From: Bacillota bacterium
GTDB lineage: Bacteria; Bacillota; Dethiobacteria; DTU022; UBA8154
Assembly (NCBI GenBank): GCA_030656575.1
Contig: JAUSPO010000034.1
Coordinates: forward strand, 1-37,254
Direction: 5' to 3'
DNA: 37,254 bases
A program made the translations under genes and the position numbers. Of the stretch, positions 25,679-33,830 are shown piece by piece. Under the pieces are notes generated by a model. The model was not told where the DNA came from. It searched no databases and worked only from the letters and a program-made list of their open reading frames with translations. Positions within the stretch are counted from its first letter, which is position 1. Each line of letters begins with the position of its first letter.

Positions 25679-26272
25679 TTACACGGAATAATCATCAACT
25701 GCAACCTTTACCATACTTGCCCTTAAAACTTTATCATTCATCTTATACCCCTTTTGTATTTCTTCAACCACAGTGTCGGCAGGATAATCAGATCCTTCTT
25801 CCCTCATAACTGCCTCGTGACAGTTAGGGTCAAAAGGTTTGCCTACACAATCTATAGGAGTAAGTCCTTCTTTCTCCAGTATATCCATGAAATTTCTGAC
25901 TATCATTTTTAAACCCTCAATTACTCCTTGAGAACCTTTTTCATTTGCATTACTGGCTCTTTCCAGGTTATCAATAACAGGGAGTAATTTTTCAACAAGG
26001 GAAAAATTTGCGGAATAAATAAGTTCCTGTCTCTCCGAGCGTACCCGTTTCCGGTAATTATCAAAATCAGCCTGCATCCGCAGCAGCCTGTTAGTTATTT
26101 CATTTTTTTCCTCTTCAAGTTCTTGAATTTTCCGCTCTAATTCTTCTATTTCATCACCTCCAGCTTCATCTACGCAAGGTTCAATGGCACCATCCACTGT
26201 CTTATCGGAAACAGGTATCTCTTCTTTTTCCTCTTCATTCGAAGAATGAAAAAAATCTTTTTCCTCGACCAA
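25679..26272 (-). CDS. grpE: Nucleotide exchange factor GrpE
   Basis: GrpE releases ADP from DnaK. The product has about 197 residues. The TTG at 26272 sits seven bases after AAGGGGTG and is better spaced than the GTG at 26278. There is an acidic disordered N-terminus, a long dimer coiled coil (about 40-100, ELERKIQELEEEKNEITNRL) and the C-terminal beta wing ending TVVEEIQKGYKMNDKVLRAS, the GrpE signature. It lies 63 bases after hrcA in the heat-shock operon. Confidence 0.96.
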   Translation of the reverse strand: MVEEKDFFHSSNEEEKEEIPVSDKTVDGAIEPCVDEAGGDEIEELERKIQELEEEKNEITNRLLRMQADFDNYRKRVRSERQELIYSANFSLVEKLLPVIDNLERASNANEKGSQGVIEGLKMIVRNFMDILEKEGLTPIDCVGKPFDPNCHEAVMREEGSDYPADTVVEEIQKGYKMNDKVLRASMVKVAVDDYSV

Positions 26273-26335
26273 ATCCACTTCACCCCTTAAAACATTTTAA
26301 TTAACAATTAGTGCGGTTGACGTTTGTCAGCTGCG

Positions 26336-27355
26336 CTAGAGCCTCCCCAGGTGAGATACAACCTGCTGAATGACGGCAACCGTTTTGGCGTAATTCATCC
26401 GCGTGGGTCCTAATACACCAATAGTTCCTACTACTTCCTTGCCCAGACAATACGTCGCCATCACAAGGCTGCATTCCTGTACTTCTTCCAGAATATTTTC
26501 CGTTCCAATCTTAATTATGACACCATCCACACCTGCTACCGGCCTTGCCAGCAGATTTGCCAACAGGGAATGCTGTTCGAAAAGAGCCAGTAATGATTTT
26601 ACCTTCCCAATGTCCCCAAATTCAGGCTGATTAAGTATATTTGTAGTACCACCCAGAAAAACCCGCCTTTCGTCTTCAGCAAGGCTGTCTCCCAGCAGAG
26701 TAAATGTATCTTCAAGAAATTTAATATGTTGATAAAGATCACGGCGTATTTCACTGATCAGTTTGGATGTAATTGTATCGATGGTAAGGCCTTCCATGCG
26801 CATGTTAAGATAAGTAACGATACGATTTAATTCGTTTGCAGACAGGGTATGGGGTAAATTAATTACCTTGTTTTTTACAAACCCCGTATCAGCAACCAGG
26901 ATCAGCAGCCCTCTTTGATGATCAACCGGCATAATCTGAAGCTTCTTAAAGGCACTTTTTTTTAGTTGTGGTCCTAATATCAAAGAGGTATAGTTGGTAA
27001 GCAGAGAAAGAAGACGGGAAGTGTGCCTGATGATTTCCTCTATTTCTTTTAGTTTCTCATATTCATACACTTGTTTAATCTTGGCTTTATCTTCATCCTC
27101 AAGGTCAGATTTCTCCATGAGCTGATCCACATAATACCTGTATCCAATCTGGGAAGGTATCCTCCCGGCAGAAGTATGGGGTTGGATTAAATAGCCCGCC
27201 TCTTCGAGGTCTGCCATTTCATTTCTGATTGTAGCCGGACTTAACCCTACCATGTATCGCCTCGCAATTGTACGGGACCCAACAGGTTGGGCAGATTTAA
27301 CGTAATCAGTGATCACTGCCTGTAAGATCTGTTTTTTTCTCGCGCTTAACCCCAC
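26336..27355 (-). CDS. hrcA: Heat-shock repressor HrcA
   Basis: HrcA binds CIRCE and is held active by GroEL. The GTG at 27355 is six bases after GAGGTG, giving 339 residues. Residues 1-75 are the winged helix (GSRTIARRYMVGLSPATIRNEMADLEEAG, in pieces). A GAF-like domain and the conserved VFLGGTTNILNQPEF follow. LGPTRMNYAKTVAVIQQV is the typical end. It is the first gene of the operon and directly follows the CIRCE site, so it represses itself. Confidence 0.97.
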   Translation of the reverse strand: MGLSARKKQILQAVITDYVKSAQPVGSRTIARRYMVGLSPATIRNEMADLEEAGYLIQPHTSAGRIPSQIGYRYYVDQLMEKSDLEDEDKAKIKQVYEYEKLKEIEEIIRHTSRLLSLLTNYTSLILGPQLKKSAFKKLQIMPVDHQRGLLILVADTGFVKNKVINLPHTLSANELNRIVTYLNMRMEGLTIDTITSKLISEIRRDLYQHIKFLEDTFTLLGDSLAEDERRVFLGGTTNILNQPEFGDIGKVKSLLALFEQHSLLANLLARPVAGVDGVIIKIGTENILEEVQECSLVMATYCLGKEVVGTIGVLGPTRMNYAKTVAVIQQVVSHLGRL

Positions 27356-27376
27356 TTTAATCACCTCTTTTTGATG

Positions 27377-27403
27377 TTAGCACTCGAACATCGAGAGTGC
27401 TAA
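27377..27403 (-). promoter_or_regulatory. CIRCE operator
   Basis: A perfect inverted repeat TTAGCACTC-N9-GAGTGCTAA, the canonical CIRCE consensus, lies 22 bases before the hrcA start and just downstream of the promoter. It is the binding site of HrcA. Confidence 0.98.
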
Positions 27404-27415
27404 CCGTCCATTTTT

Positions 27416-27444
27416 ACAATATCACCCACTTTTACTTTTGTCAA
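27416..27444 (-). promoter_or_regulatory. Sigma-A promoter of the hrcA-grpE-dnaK-dnaJ operon
   Basis: On the minus strand TTGACA (27439-27444) is followed after 17 bases by TATTGT (27416-27421). The transcription start would fall at the edge of CIRCE, the common arrangement for HrcA repression. Bases 27445-27636 hold nothing else that I recognise. Confidence 0.85.
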
Positions 27445-27636
27445 GTTACTTTTATATAAACTATATAAACCTCACAGCATAATATCTCATTAAAGGGAAA
27501 AAGAGCCTTGAGATAGTATTGACTCTCTACGAAAAGGAAATACAGCATAAAAACAGTAAGTAAAAAAAACAAGTAAACTCGTTTAATTTAGCTGAAACAT
27601 CGGGGAATTAGATGGAGAATCTGCTCTACCTAATTG

Positions 27637-27671
27637 AAAAGCCCCACCTGCGTATGCTTATAGGTGGGGGC
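27637..27671 (-). terminator. Rho-independent terminator of the GGDEF/HD-GYP gene
   Basis: On the minus strand GCCCCCACCT pairs with AGGTGGGGC around a 12-base loop and is followed by TTTT. It lies about 75 bases beyond the stop at 27746. The same GGTGGGGGC hairpin is common at IS200/IS605 ends, so an element scar is an alternative. Confidence 0.7.
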
Positions 27672-27745
27672 TTAAACCAGGATAAATTTTTGACTTATCA
27701 ACTTAAAACATCTCATTTCCACTGCATCAATCCTTTATTTCTTCC

Positions 27746-29521
27746 TCATCCAAAGAGTTTTGTAAACATTTTCACCATCTCCGGGTCAAACTGGGTACCG
27801 GAACAACGTTTAATCTCTGATACGGCATCCTCATGGGAGAGGGGCTTACGATAAGGGCGTTCGTTTGTCATGGCCCGGTAAGCATCAACAATAGAAATAA
27901 TACGGCAGGCAGCCGGTATTTCATTTTTCTTGAGACCAAAAGGATAACCTTCCCCGTTCCACCATTCGTGATGGGAAAGAATAAAATCAGCTACACTGGC
28001 CAATTCTGAGGACGATAGAGCAATTTGATACCCTATTTCGGGATGTTTCTGCATGGCTTTCTTCTCTTCAGGCAGCAGTTCACCGTTTTTATAAAGGATA
28101 TTATCCGGTACTCCAAGTATTCCAATATCGTGAACCAGTGATAAAACAGAAATCAAAGCAATCTCTTTTTCAGTGAGACCGGCTTTACTGGCAAGGGCAA
28201 CAGCCATGGATTTAATATTATTATTTTCTTCCTTAAAATAATTGCTGCTGTTAAAAGTTGAAATAAATGATTGGACAAATGAATTCTTAACACTATTTGT
28301 TTTTTCTGCTTTTTTTTGATACATAGCACTATCAGCTTTCTTAAAAGTATCCAATAGGGAATGATCGCTTGAGACACTGGTACTTACCCCTAAGGAGATA
28401 CTTAAAGGCAGTTCTGGATTGGAAGCGTTATAGTTTGTGATCGATTCATCAATGCGGCTGCAGACTTCTTTAGCCACTTCCTCCGAAGTATGAGGTAGGA
28501 GTACGACAAACTCATCGCCTCCAATTCTGGCAATCATGTCCGAAGAACGAAAGCGGGAACTAATTGTATCTGCAGCGGCCTTGAGGAGACGGTCTCCCTT
28601 ATCATGTCCCAGAGTATCGTTCACCAGTTTAAGATCATCAACATCACCCATAATAATACTCACCGGTCGGAACCGGAGGGTTTCCAGCCTGCGAATCTCC
28701 TCTTCGAAATAGGCCCTGTTATAAATCCCTGTAAGGGAATCGTGAGTGCTGAGGTATTCCAATTTTTCTTCCACTTTTTTCCTTTGAGTAATATCCATCT
28801 CCATACGGATAGCTTCCAGGCAGCGAGTTCCTTCTATGACAGGAAACATGCTTGAATAAACCCAACGTTTTTCACCATCTACGGTAATAATGGAAGATTC
28901 CCTTGCTTCCACGGGTTGACCTTTACTAAAGACCCTTTCCAGATCATCTTTAAACTTTTCTCTCTCCTTACCTTCCAGGAAAAGCTCATGAAAAGGCTTC
29001 TCCAAGACTTCTTTTATACCCTTACCGTATAGTTTTTCCGAAACAGGATTCCAGTGATAGATAGAACCATTTATATCAAAACCCTGAACAGCCACTAAAG
29101 GCGTATTCTCTATTATTGATTCAAAACGTCCCGAGGCATCAATTAGAGCTTTTTCAGCCCACTTTCTTTCAGTAATATCTCTGGCAACGCCTGTTACCTC
29201 TGTTGGTTTTCCTCCTTCATAATGGACGACACTTCGGTATTCCAGAACCCTTTCCATCCCTTTCTGCGAACAAAAGCTAACTGCATTTACAACAATTTTT
29301 TCCTTCTGAATAATCTCAAGGTATTTCGAAAACTTCTCATGATAACGGACAGGCAAAAAATCTGAGATATTTTTATTGATTACATGCTCTGCTGTATAAC
29401 CTAGCAATTTAAAGACATGATTGTTAATATAGAGAAGATTGCCTTCCATATCATGGACATATAAAAGGTCATCGAGATCATTAAAAACGTCTGGGAAAAG
29501 CCGCCCGGGAATGCCTGGCAT
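27746..29521 (-). CDS. PAS-PAS-GGDEF-HD-GYP cyclic-di-GMP signalling protein
   Basis: The 591-residue product has two PAS domains (about 8-120 and 127-245), a GGDEF domain (about 250-405) with an intact ARIGGDEF active site and the RxxD inhibitory site (RSSD five residues upstream), and a C-terminal HD-GYP domain (about 425-590). The HD-GYP has HDIG, QKHPEIGYQI, HHEWWNGEGYP and VDAYRAM, but reads HDIGIL where HDIGK is usual, and the early HSxRV His is absent. It could make c-di-GMP, with the HD-GYP being weak or regulatory. No membrane segment is present. The ATG follows GAAAGGA, with its own promoter and terminator. Confidence 0.88.
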   Translation of the reverse strand: MPGIPGRLFPDVFNDLDDLLYVHDMEGNLLYINNHVFKLLGYTAEHVINKNISDFLPVRYHEKFSKYLEIIQKEKIVVNAVSFCSQKGMERVLEYRSVVHYEGGKPTEVTGVARDITERKWAEKALIDASGRFESIIENTPLVAVQGFDINGSIYHWNPVSEKLYGKGIKEVLEKPFHELFLEGKEREKFKDDLERVFSKGQPVEARESSIITVDGEKRWVYSSMFPVIEGTRCLEAIRMEMDITQRKKVEEKLEYLSTHDSLTGIYNRAYFEEEIRRLETLRFRPVSIIMGDVDDLKLVNDTLGHDKGDRLLKAAADTISSRFRSSDMIARIGGDEFVVLLPHTSEEVAKEVCSRIDESITNYNASNPELPLSISLGVSTSVSSDHSLLDTFKKADSAMYQKKAEKTNSVKNSFVQSFISTFNSSNYFKEENNNIKSMAVALASKAGLTEKEIALISVLSLVHDIGILGVPDNILYKNGELLPEEKKAMQKHPEIGYQIALSSSELASVADFILSHHEWWNGEGYPFGLKKNEIPAACRIISIVDAYRAMTNERPYRKPLSHEDAVSEIKRCSGTQFDPEMVKMFTKLFG

Positions 29522-29556
29522 TTAAATTTTCCTTTCGAAAAAAAATAATCATTTCC

Positions 29557-29598
29557 ATTATAACAAATTTTTATAGATTTAACAAATTTTTATAGATT
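29557..29598 (-). promoter_or_regulatory. Promoter of the GGDEF/HD-GYP gene within a 19-base tandem repeat
   Basis: The plus strand shows TAACAAATTTTTATAGATT twice in perfect tandem at 29561-29579 and 29580-29598. On the minus strand TTGTTA (29580-29585) and TATAAT (29557-29562) are 17 bases apart, so the -35 is in one copy and the -10 begins at the end of the other. The repeat may bind a regulator or may just be a duplication. Confidence 0.7.
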
Positions 29599-29622
29599 GA
29601 ATATACCACCAAAGGATACTTT

Positions 29623-31767
29623 TTATAATATTCTTGCCTTTTCGATAGCCACTTTTACCTCAGCAGGAACGTAATAACGTTGATGTGGATCAATATGCAT
29701 CAGTTTAAGAATGATTTCTTCCAGATCTGGTGGAACAGCAGGGTTAAAGAGTCGGGGAGAGGTCATTTTTCCAGACCGGTGGAAAGATACTACCGCCCTT
29801 AAGCTGCGCTCCCGAAAAGGAAGTATCCCTGTAACCAGTTCAAAAAAAATTAATCCGAGGGAATAGAGATCGGCGCGGTGATCCACCCCCTGTAATGACA
29901 TCTCAAGGGTGCTGTTTCGGCTCTGTGCATTCATCCTGCCGCTTAAGAAACCTCTTCTATTAAATCTTTCAGGGGCAGCATATAAATAATTCTCTAAAAA
30001 AGATCGGCGCATTTGCAGTACGCTGGAAGAATAAACAGCATTCCCTTCCAAAGCCCATAAAAGGTCAATATCACTGATTTTGACTGCATCATGATCTGAA
30101 AATAGGATATTCTCCGGCTTTAAAGCGCCATAAAGCATTGCCCCCTTTTCCCGGTAAATGTAATCAAGCGCAGCAGTAATTTGCAGGACAATACCTGCCG
30201 CCCGTGTTACTGTTAAAGGTGCCCGGGAACTAATAAGCTCTGTTAAGTTACCTCCCGACATGTATTCCATTGCATAAAAAAAACAATCGTCATAGTAACA
30301 ATCCTCAAAGAGAGCAGCAATTCCGGGATTTGACATTGCTCTTACAGTCCTTAGCAATCCCAAAATACGACGGACAACCAAAGGATCAGAGAGCAGGTCT
30401 TTGCTGATCTGTTTTATAACAACCTTTTTGCCGCTTGCTCTCTCCCTTGCCAGAATAATCTGCCCGCCGGAAACGTTCCATCCTGCTTCCACTGCCTCGT
30501 ATTTTCTCCAAAAACTCTCTCCCATACTTCTCCTGCCGATATCTTTTCTGAGTTCGTATTGCGAATCGGTCAGGCAGATGCACTCACGCCATTTTCCACC
30601 CCGGTATCTTTCTTCAGTAGAATCATCCATAAGTTCACATAGCTTCATAAAGTCTGAACGAAAAGAGATCCTTTGCTGCGCGGGTATACCTGCTGATAGC
30701 TCTTCAGCCTCTATAAATTTCCCCTGATGCAGGAGGACACGCGCAAGACCGATCTGGGCCTTCCAAAACAAAGAATGGTCAGGAGTTACTATTCTATAAT
30801 ATTTTTCCGCCTGGCTCCACTGCTCACTGCTTTCTTTAATTAAACCCAGGAAAAAAATCCTGGAATGGGCTGCATCCGGACTGTCTTCTAGCAGGCTTAG
30901 ATTCAAAGTCTCCTCGGCACGGACTAAATCGTTGAGGAGATAATAAATGTAAGAGAGGTCCAAGGCCGTCCAGAAATCTTTATCCAGCCTAAAAGCATCC
31001 TCCAGATATTTCCTGGCTTCAATAAACATCCCCATCCGCCTATACAATCGTCCCAACCTTAATAAAAGCTGAGAATCATCCGGTTCCAGGATTAATAGTC
31101 TAAGGTAAAAACGGATTTTGTCCATATCTGTAAGACAATAACGTAAAGCATCCCGGTAAAGAAGAAACACTTCTTTTTCTCTCTCCGGAAAATTCTCCAT
31201 GATACGGCCTAAACTTTCATAAATATCCAGATCTTTGGGATTTTGTTTTAGAGCTTGTCTGTAAAGCAGTTCTGCTTCGTTCAGATAGGAAGGACCCATT
31301 GTGTAACAAGCTCGCCCAGACTTTTTAATGAGAAGTGGATCTAGCGGATTATCTTTTAATAATTCCCGGTAAAAAATTAACGCTTCTTTTGGTAAGCCAT
31401 GGTCAAAAAGAAAATCTCCCAGCTGCATCAATGTGCGGTAAAGCACACTCAAACGATGAGGACGTCGGCAAAGGTATTTCCCAGCCTTTTTGTTTTGAGA
31501 TACATCCTCTAATAATGAGAAAAGAAGAAGGCAGTACTTTCTTGCATTATCAAATCGCTCAGCAGACAATTCCAAATCTATTACCTTTAAAAGGTTTGCC
31601 ACCTTTGATTCTTCGGGAGAAAATTGTTCTTCAATAACAGCTATCTCCATCCCTGAAAAGCAGGCTTCGGAAGATAGATACAAACCGAATTCCACTCCAA
31701 ACAAAGCACCAAGATAACCCGCTAAATGATTTGATAAAAGCTCTGCCTCATTTTCCCTTTTTAACAT
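29623..31767 (-). CDS. TPR protein with C-terminal protein-kinase fold lacking catalytic residues
   Basis: The 714-residue product has an unknown N-terminal part (1-100), TPR-like repeats (about 105-380: KEALIFYRELLKDNPLDPL, EAELLYRQALKQNPKDLDIY) and a kinase-like domain (about 430-714). The kinase Lys is kept in VVIKQI, PEN in LKPENILF and the activation-end motif in YAAPERF. The catalytic loop HRD reads YGA, the DFG reads DID, and the alpha-C Glu appears to be Leu. By these changes it is a likely pseudokinase. Membrane segments are absent. The ATG follows AAGGAG. Bacterial Ser/Thr kinases usually carry the kinase at the N-terminus, so this order is also unusual. Confidence 0.85.
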   Translation of the reverse strand: MLKRENEAELLSNHLAGYLGALFGVEFGLYLSSEACFSGMEIAVIEEQFSPEESKVANLLKVIDLELSAERFDNARKYCLLLFSLLEDVSQNKKAGKYLCRRPHRLSVLYRTLMQLGDFLFDHGLPKEALIFYRELLKDNPLDPLLIKKSGRACYTMGPSYLNEAELLYRQALKQNPKDLDIYESLGRIMENFPEREKEVFLLYRDALRYCLTDMDKIRFYLRLLILEPDDSQLLLRLGRLYRRMGMFIEARKYLEDAFRLDKDFWTALDLSYIYYLLNDLVRAEETLNLSLLEDSPDAAHSRIFFLGLIKESSEQWSQAEKYYRIVTPDHSLFWKAQIGLARVLLHQGKFIEAEELSAGIPAQQRISFRSDFMKLCELMDDSTEERYRGGKWRECICLTDSQYELRKDIGRRSMGESFWRKYEAVEAGWNVSGGQIILARERASGKKVVIKQISKDLLSDPLVVRRILGLLRTVRAMSNPGIAALFEDCYYDDCFFYAMEYMSGGNLTELISSRAPLTVTRAAGIVLQITAALDYIYREKGAMLYGALKPENILFSDHDAVKISDIDLLWALEGNAVYSSSVLQMRRSFLENYLYAAPERFNRRGFLSGRMNAQSRNSTLEMSLQGVDHRADLYSLGLIFFELVTGILPFRERSLRAVVSFHRSGKMTSPRLFNPAVPPDLEEIILKLMHIDPHQRYYVPAEVKVAIEKARIL

Positions 31768-31830
31768 GTGAATTCTCCTTCAACCCTTCTACAAACGGAG
31801 ATTTCCTTCTCCGAAGGATCTATATGAAAA

Positions 31831-31860
31831 ATTATACCATTTTAGGGTAAATGATGGCAA
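31831..31860 (-). promoter_or_regulatory. Sigma-A promoter of the TPR-pseudokinase gene
   Basis: On the minus strand TTGCCA (31855-31860) is followed after 18 bases by a perfect TATAAT (31831-31836). A small hairpin CGGAGA / TCTCCG lies in the leader before the SD. Confidence 0.65.
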
Positions 31861-31867
31861 GGCAAAC

Positions 31868-31894
31868 AAAAAAAGCATCCCGTTTTAAGGATGC
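31868..31894 (-). terminator. Rho-independent terminator after the spoIIP unit
   Basis: A 6-base stem GCATCC / GGATGC with an 8-base loop is followed on the minus strand by seven T residues (31868-31874). It sits a few bases beyond the small membrane-protein gene and directly before the pseudokinase promoter. Confidence 0.85.
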
Positions 31895-31899
31895 CCTCA

Positions 31900-32145
31900 T
31901 CAAAATGGTAAAAGCCGACGTAACTTCTCCAGGCAGGATCTATAAGGCAAATAATAATTATCCCCTGCAAAGGTAATTAATAATTCACCGTCTGTAAGTT
32001 TAAAATCCAGCGACGCCAGTGGGCCTTCTAGGGCAAGGATCTCCTGCATCCCTCTTTCTGCTGTATTCAGTCCCCAGGAAAGGAATAAGACCAGAAGTAA
32101 TATTCCCAAAAAGAAGAAGGCTAATGGTTTCTTTATCATAGGCAT
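31900..32145 (-). CDS. Small anchored protein downstream of spoIIP, YqxA-like
   Basis: The 81-residue product has one N-terminal membrane helix (about residues 8-24) with a following NTAERGMQEI, then a short beta-rich domain ending in a basic tail. B. subtilis spoIIP is followed by yqxA, a small one-helix protein with a similar helix and a Gly-Met after it, so position and pattern agree, but similarity is weak. The first ATG is used; a second ATG six bases on is possible. It is 65 bases after spoIIP and ends at a terminator. Confidence 0.65.
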   Translation of the reverse strand: MPMIKKPLAFFFLGILLLVLFLSWGLNTAERGMQEILALEGPLASLDFKLTDGELLITFAGDNYYLPYRSCLEKLRRLLPF

Positions 32146-32210
32146 TTCTTCCTTTCATACCTTTAGCCTATACTTTTAACCGAAATTATTGTTTTTATGC
32201 CTGCCCTTAG

Positions 32211-33311
32211 TTACTCAAAGGCTCCTGCCAGCACTTCTGCCAGGTAAGGAATGGCCCTTACCACTTCCTCCCTAGTGTTTTCGTGGCCTCCGATCTCCAC
32301 AAGCACGTTTCTGGGATGCAGGTCCTGGTTGTAGATGAAAGGATACTGCCTTACCCCTCTGGAAAGGCCAGGATATTTTTCAGCTATAGTATTTTGCAAA
32401 AAGAGCACAAATCGTAAATTATTGCTCCATTGACTGTGGCTCTTCCCAACAACAAAAAGGATATTGCCCGTAGAGTCCCCCCCCAAAGTCGTTGTTGATA
32501 CACGTCTGGAAACACCATCCCGGTGCAGATCCACCACTACCTGAATTTGAGGGTTCTGCTTCAGAATTTCTTGAATTGACGGGCGGGCAACTTCATAGGC
32601 GCCAGTGCGGGGGACATCAAATACTTCCTGATGGTGCAGAACAGGAATTCCGTATTCATCCTCCAGAAGCTGTGCCAGGTATGCACCAAGAAAAACCACT
32701 GTCTTTTCCGGATTATCCGAAAACGCACTCCCGGAAAGAGGGATAAATGATTCAGAGGCATGAGTATGGTAAATCAACATTAATGGCTGTTCGGAATTCG
32801 AAGTAACGGGAAATTCCCTGGAGTCTCCATACCTTCTCTCCGTTAAAAAAGATACACTTTCTGCCTTTTCCTCCACTGGAGGCTGCGGGGATGCCAACTC
32901 CTCGACATATTCATCGGTAATAGCAGAAAGAAGAGCCTGTGAGCTATTCATCGAACTAAAACCGACCAATCCATTATGCAGCAGTATCTTGGGATAACTA
33001 TAGACAGGCCATTTTAGATCGACGCTTATATTATCCCCCGAAATATCTTCACCTGCTTTTAATCGCATACCTGGCAGTGATTGCCTGATAAGGTTAAGAT
33101 AATCCACTCGAATACCTTTTGAAAAAAAAGCATTAGAGGTATTGGTGCTTCCGGAAAAAAAAGTATTAAAAGAAAAAAAGACCGTCAGTAAAACTGCAGC
33201 GCCTATGAGCAAAAACGAAACCAGATCTCTACCTGGTAAATATTTTTTACCGGAACGATACCGTAAAGGCATTCTTGACCCATAGGGAAACTGATATCTT
33301 GCCGCTGGCAT
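32211..33311 (-). CDS. spoIIP: Stage II sporulation protein P
   Basis: SpoIIP is the amidase and endopeptidase that works with SpoIID and SpoIIM to thin septal peptidoglycan during engulfment. The 366-residue product has a membrane helix at about 31-50 and the catalytic domain (about 165-366) with LMLIYHTHASESF (zinc His), QVVVDLHRDGVSR and NVLVEIGGHENT. The length is normal. The ATG follows TGAGGGGG. A sigma-E promoter candidate lies 23 bases upstream. The gpr gene, a common neighbour, is not here. Confidence 0.94.
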   Translation of the reverse strand: MPAARYQFPYGSRMPLRYRSGKKYLPGRDLVSFLLIGAAVLLTVFFSFNTFFSGSTNTSNAFFSKGIRVDYLNLIRQSLPGMRLKAGEDISGDNISVDLKWPVYSYPKILLHNGLVGFSSMNSSQALLSAITDEYVEELASPQPPVEEKAESVSFLTERRYGDSREFPVTSNSEQPLMLIYHTHASESFIPLSGSAFSDNPEKTVVFLGAYLAQLLEDEYGIPVLHHQEVFDVPRTGAYEVARPSIQEILKQNPQIQVVVDLHRDGVSRRVSTTTLGGDSTGNILFVVGKSHSQWSNNLRFVLFLQNTIAEKYPGLSRGVRQYPFIYNQDLHPRNVLVEIGGHENTREEVVRAIPYLAEVLAGAFE

Positions 33312-33333
33312 AAAAATACCCCCTCAAAATATA

Positions 33334-33362
33334 CTTATATGATGAAGGGGGAAAGAATATGC
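33334..33362 (-). promoter_or_regulatory. Candidate sigma-E promoter of spoIIP
   Basis: On the minus strand GCATATT (33356-33362) is followed after 14 bases by CATATAAG (33334-33341). It fits the sigma-E pattern KMATATT and CATACA-T well, and spoIIP is a known sigma-E gene in B. subtilis. Confidence 0.65.
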
Positions 33363-33413
33363 CAGTACTATTCATGTATCAAAAATCAGTAGTCAAAATT
33401 AAAAAATGTAGTT

Positions 33414-33782
33414 TTATGCTCTGCCAAGCTTATAGTCTTTAATGGCATTATGAAGGGCGTCGGCAGCTAAATTGGAACAGTGAAGTTTGGCAGGAGGTAG
33501 TCCGCCTAATTCTTCAGCAACGTGTTTGTTGGTTACTTCCAGGGCGTCATCTATAGTTTTACCCTTTACCATCTCTGTCAAAGCACTGCTGCTGGCGATT
33601 GCTGCTCCACAGCCAAAAGTTAAAAACCTGATATCTTCAATGACATCATTCTCAACTTTAATAAATATTTTCATAATATCCCCGCATTTCATATTACCCA
33701 CTTCTCCTACGCCGCTTGGATTATCCATTTCTCCGACGTTACGGGGATTTTGAAAATGATCCATTACTTTTTCATTATACAT
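33414..33782 (-). CDS. iscU: Fe-S cluster scaffold protein IscU/NifU type
   Basis: The scaffold takes sulfur from IscS and assembles Fe-S clusters. The ATG at 33782 is close after GAGGGGAAG; the upstream in-frame start at 33830 has no SD. The 122-residue product keeps the three cluster Cys in MKCGD, FGCGAA and LHCSN, with the cluster Asp next to the first. The YNEKVMDHFQNPRNVG start is typical. It follows iscS by 48 bases in an iscR-iscS-iscU order seen in Clostridia. Confidence 0.95.
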   Translation of the reverse strand: MYNEKVMDHFQNPRNVGEMDNPSGVGEVGNMKCGDIMKIFIKVENDVIEDIRFLTFGCGAAIASSSALTEMVKGKTIDDALEVTNKHVAEELGGLPPAKLHCSNLAADALHNAIKDYKLGRA

Positions 33783-33830
33783 CTGCTTCCCCTCCCATCT
33801 CATTCTACAATGCGGCAGAGATTTTGGCAA

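Noticed and set aside
27601-27745. Possible IS200/IS605 end at the GGTGGGGGC hairpin
   Set aside because: No tnpA or tnpB remains nearby and the T run fits a terminator for the minus-strand gene, so I kept the terminator call.
33312-33413. Terminator between iscU and spoIIP
   Set aside because: The gap has T-rich stretches but no stem that I can support.
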